Source: Peptococcaceae bacterium (GTDB lineage Bacteria; Bacillota; Desulfotomaculia; Desulfotomaculales; UBA12532). From it: 16,267 nucleotides of DNA. Each line of letters begins with the position of its first letter. Positions within the stretch are counted from its first letter, which is position 1. Below are positions 15,201 through 16,267 of this stretch, in pieces. Location: contig DMDP01000228.1 in NCBI GenBank assembly GCA_003445475.1, positions 1 to 16,267 of the forward strand, in the 5' to 3' direction. The notes under the pieces are model-generated. The model was not told where the DNA came from. It made no database searches and worked only from the letters and a program-made list of their open reading frames with translations. A program made the position numbers and the translations under genes.

Positions 15201-15212
15201 CGTGGATCCACG
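15201..15212. repeat. 12-bp perfect palindrome between proS and nfeD
   Basis: CGTGGATCCACG reads the same on both strands. It is followed by no T run, so it is not a normal terminator. It could be an operator for nfeD, or chance. Confidence 0.3.
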
Positions 15213-15253
15213 CACCGCCTGATACCCAAGCGCTCCAAGGGACACTTCTCACT

Positions 15254-16267
15254 CTAACCCGGAAGCAGCGCAGCCACCGTGGCGCAAACGTTGTTAACCC
15301 CAACCACCGTTGTTTCGCCCGTACGGCGCAGCCTGACCTCGACCTGGTTCGCTCCCGCTTTCTGGCCTACCGTGACGCGCACCGGGTACCCGATCAAGTC
15401 GGCGTCCTTGAACTTCACGCCCGGCCTTTCCGTGCGGTCATCAAGTATTGTATCATATCCGGCTGTTACGAGCATGCGGTAAATTTTCTCCGCCAACTCG
15501 ACCTGCACCGCGTCCTTGCTATTAACCGGAAGGACGACGACCTCGAATGGAGCGATGGTCGGCGGCCAGATGATACCGTGGTCGTCGTGATGCTGTTCAA
15601 CCGCCGCCGCCATGGTCCGGGAAACGCCGATCCCGTAGCACCCCATAATAAACGGGCGCTCCCGCCCGTTCTCGTCAAGAAAAGTGGCCCCCATCACCTT
15701 TGAGTATTTATCGCCCAGCTTGAAAAGTTGCCCGACCTCAATGCCGCGCGCCGCCGCCAGCGGCTCCCCGCACCTGGTGCAACCGTCTCCCGCCGCCGCC
15801 AGCCGGATATCCGCCACCGTGTCCAGCGGAAAATCGCGGCCCGGATTGACATTGACGTAGTGCGCGTCGGCTGCGTTTGCCCCCGACACGGCGTTGGCCA
15901 GCGCCGCCACCTCCCGGTCGACCACCAGGGGCAACGACAGGCCTACGGGCCCGGCGAAGCCCACCGGGGCGCCGGTAGCCTCTTCGACGGTAGCCCCCTG
16001 GGCAAGCTCGAGACGGAGCGTGCCAACCACCTGCTGCAGCTTTATCTCGTTGACCTCCCGGTCGCCCCGGACCAGGGCGGCCACCAGGCCTCTGTCGGTC
16101 TCGTAGAGCAGGGTCTTAATAATCTTCTGCGGCGGTACACCGAGGAAGGACGTTACTTCCTCCACCGTCCGCATTCCCGGTGTCGCGACGAACTCGAGTC
16201 CTTTCGGCTCTTCGCCGGTGGGTGCCCCCGGCGAGCGGCTCTCCGCCTTCTCTGCGTTGGCCGCGTA
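15254..16267 (-). CDS. proS: Prolyl-tRNA synthetase, C-terminal part (5' end beyond the window)
   Basis: Charges tRNA-Pro. The frame is open from the right edge through 337 residues to TAG 15254-15256. An ATG at 16172-16174 is internal, since the frame continues upstream with synthetase-like sequence ([14 protein letters not shown]). Visible parts in order: the Cys-tRNA-Pro editing (YbaK-like) insertion ([11 protein letters not shown] to [14 protein letters not shown]), a CxxC (GCTRCGEPL), the catalytic segment [15 protein letters not shown] with class II motif 3 [16 protein letters not shown], and the anticodon-binding domain ([16 protein letters not shown] to the end). It is the bacterial-type ProRS with the editing insertion. 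It is first in the string of reverse genes. Confidence 0.97.
   Translation of the reverse strand, partial: YAANAEKAESRSPGAPTGEEPKGLEFVATPGMRTVEEVTSFLGVPPQKIIKTLLYETDRGLVAALVRGDREVNEIKLQQVVGTLRLELAQGATVEEATGAPVGFAGPVGLSLPLVVDREVAALANAVSGANAADAHYVNVNPGRDFPLDTVADIRLAAAGDGCTRCGEPLAAARGIEVGQLFKLGDKYSKVMGATFLDENGRERPFIMGCYGIGVSRTMAAAVEQHHDDHGIIWPPTIAPFEVVVLPVNSKDAVQVELAEKIYRMLVTAGYDTILDDRTERPGVKFKDADLIGYPVRVTVGQKAGANQVEVRLRRTGETTVVGVNNVCATVAALLPG

Noticed and set aside
15172..15253. Promoter or terminator between proS and nfeD
   Set aside because: No -35/-10 pair at acceptable spacing and no hairpin with a T run. Only the short palindrome is worth recording.

Overview
The window looks like a GC-rich, endospore-forming, anaerobic member of the Firmicutes, of the Desulfotomaculum/Pelotomaculum/Moorella kind. 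The evidence is an alpha/beta-type small acid-soluble spore protein (SASP), strong GGAGG ribosome binding sites with many GTG and TTG starts, a B. subtilis-like rib gene order, and an oxygen-sensitive type of dehydratase/activase pair. The genus is inference. No phage, transposon, CRISPR array, tRNA or rRNA is visible. The region is dense, apparently chromosomal housekeeping DNA.

Left part (1-2902): the tail of an unrecognised forward gene meets a reverse-strand spore cluster at a shared hairpin. The cluster holds a normal 78-residue SASP with a sporulation-type promoter. Just upstream is a 52-codon gene (550-708) that keeps the SASP protease-site segment but lacks the second DNA-binding helix. 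Upstream again, on the same strand, is recG, the branch-migration helicase.

Centre (2903-6546, forward strand): a two-gene operon follows a region with a sigma-A-like promoter, a perfect 7-bp inverted repeat over its -35 box, and a second, sporulation-like promoter. The first gene encodes two HgdB-related halves (DUF2229/COG3580-like and COG3581-like) fused in one 711-residue protein. The second encodes a BadF/BadG/HgdC-type ATPase activase with an extra cysteine-rich tail. Together they should form an ATP-driven, iron-sulfur, low-potential electron-transfer system of unknown substrate. Then comes rpmB with its own promoter and a bidirectional terminator.

Right part (6537-16267, all reverse strand): read in the direction of transcription it runs proS (partial), nfeD, an SDH_sah-family membrane protease, a slipin, moaA, then ribD-ribE-ribBA-ribH-pncB. 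The nfeD/protease/slipin set is a membrane quality-control cassette with translational coupling between the first two genes. The rib genes supply riboflavin from GTP and ribulose 5-phosphate. The last gene adds nicotinate salvage to NAD, so the operon serves both flavin and pyridine cofactors. The rib operon has a good promoter 40 nt upstream of ribD but no room for the FMN riboswitch that usually controls these genes in Firmicutes. A G/C-arm dyad sits in the promoter spacer instead.

The most interesting items are the short SASP-like gene, the fused dehydratase-like protein with its activase and two-promoter control region, and the riboswitch-free rib promoter. Everything was read by eye. Family assignments rest on motif recognition, and no search was run.
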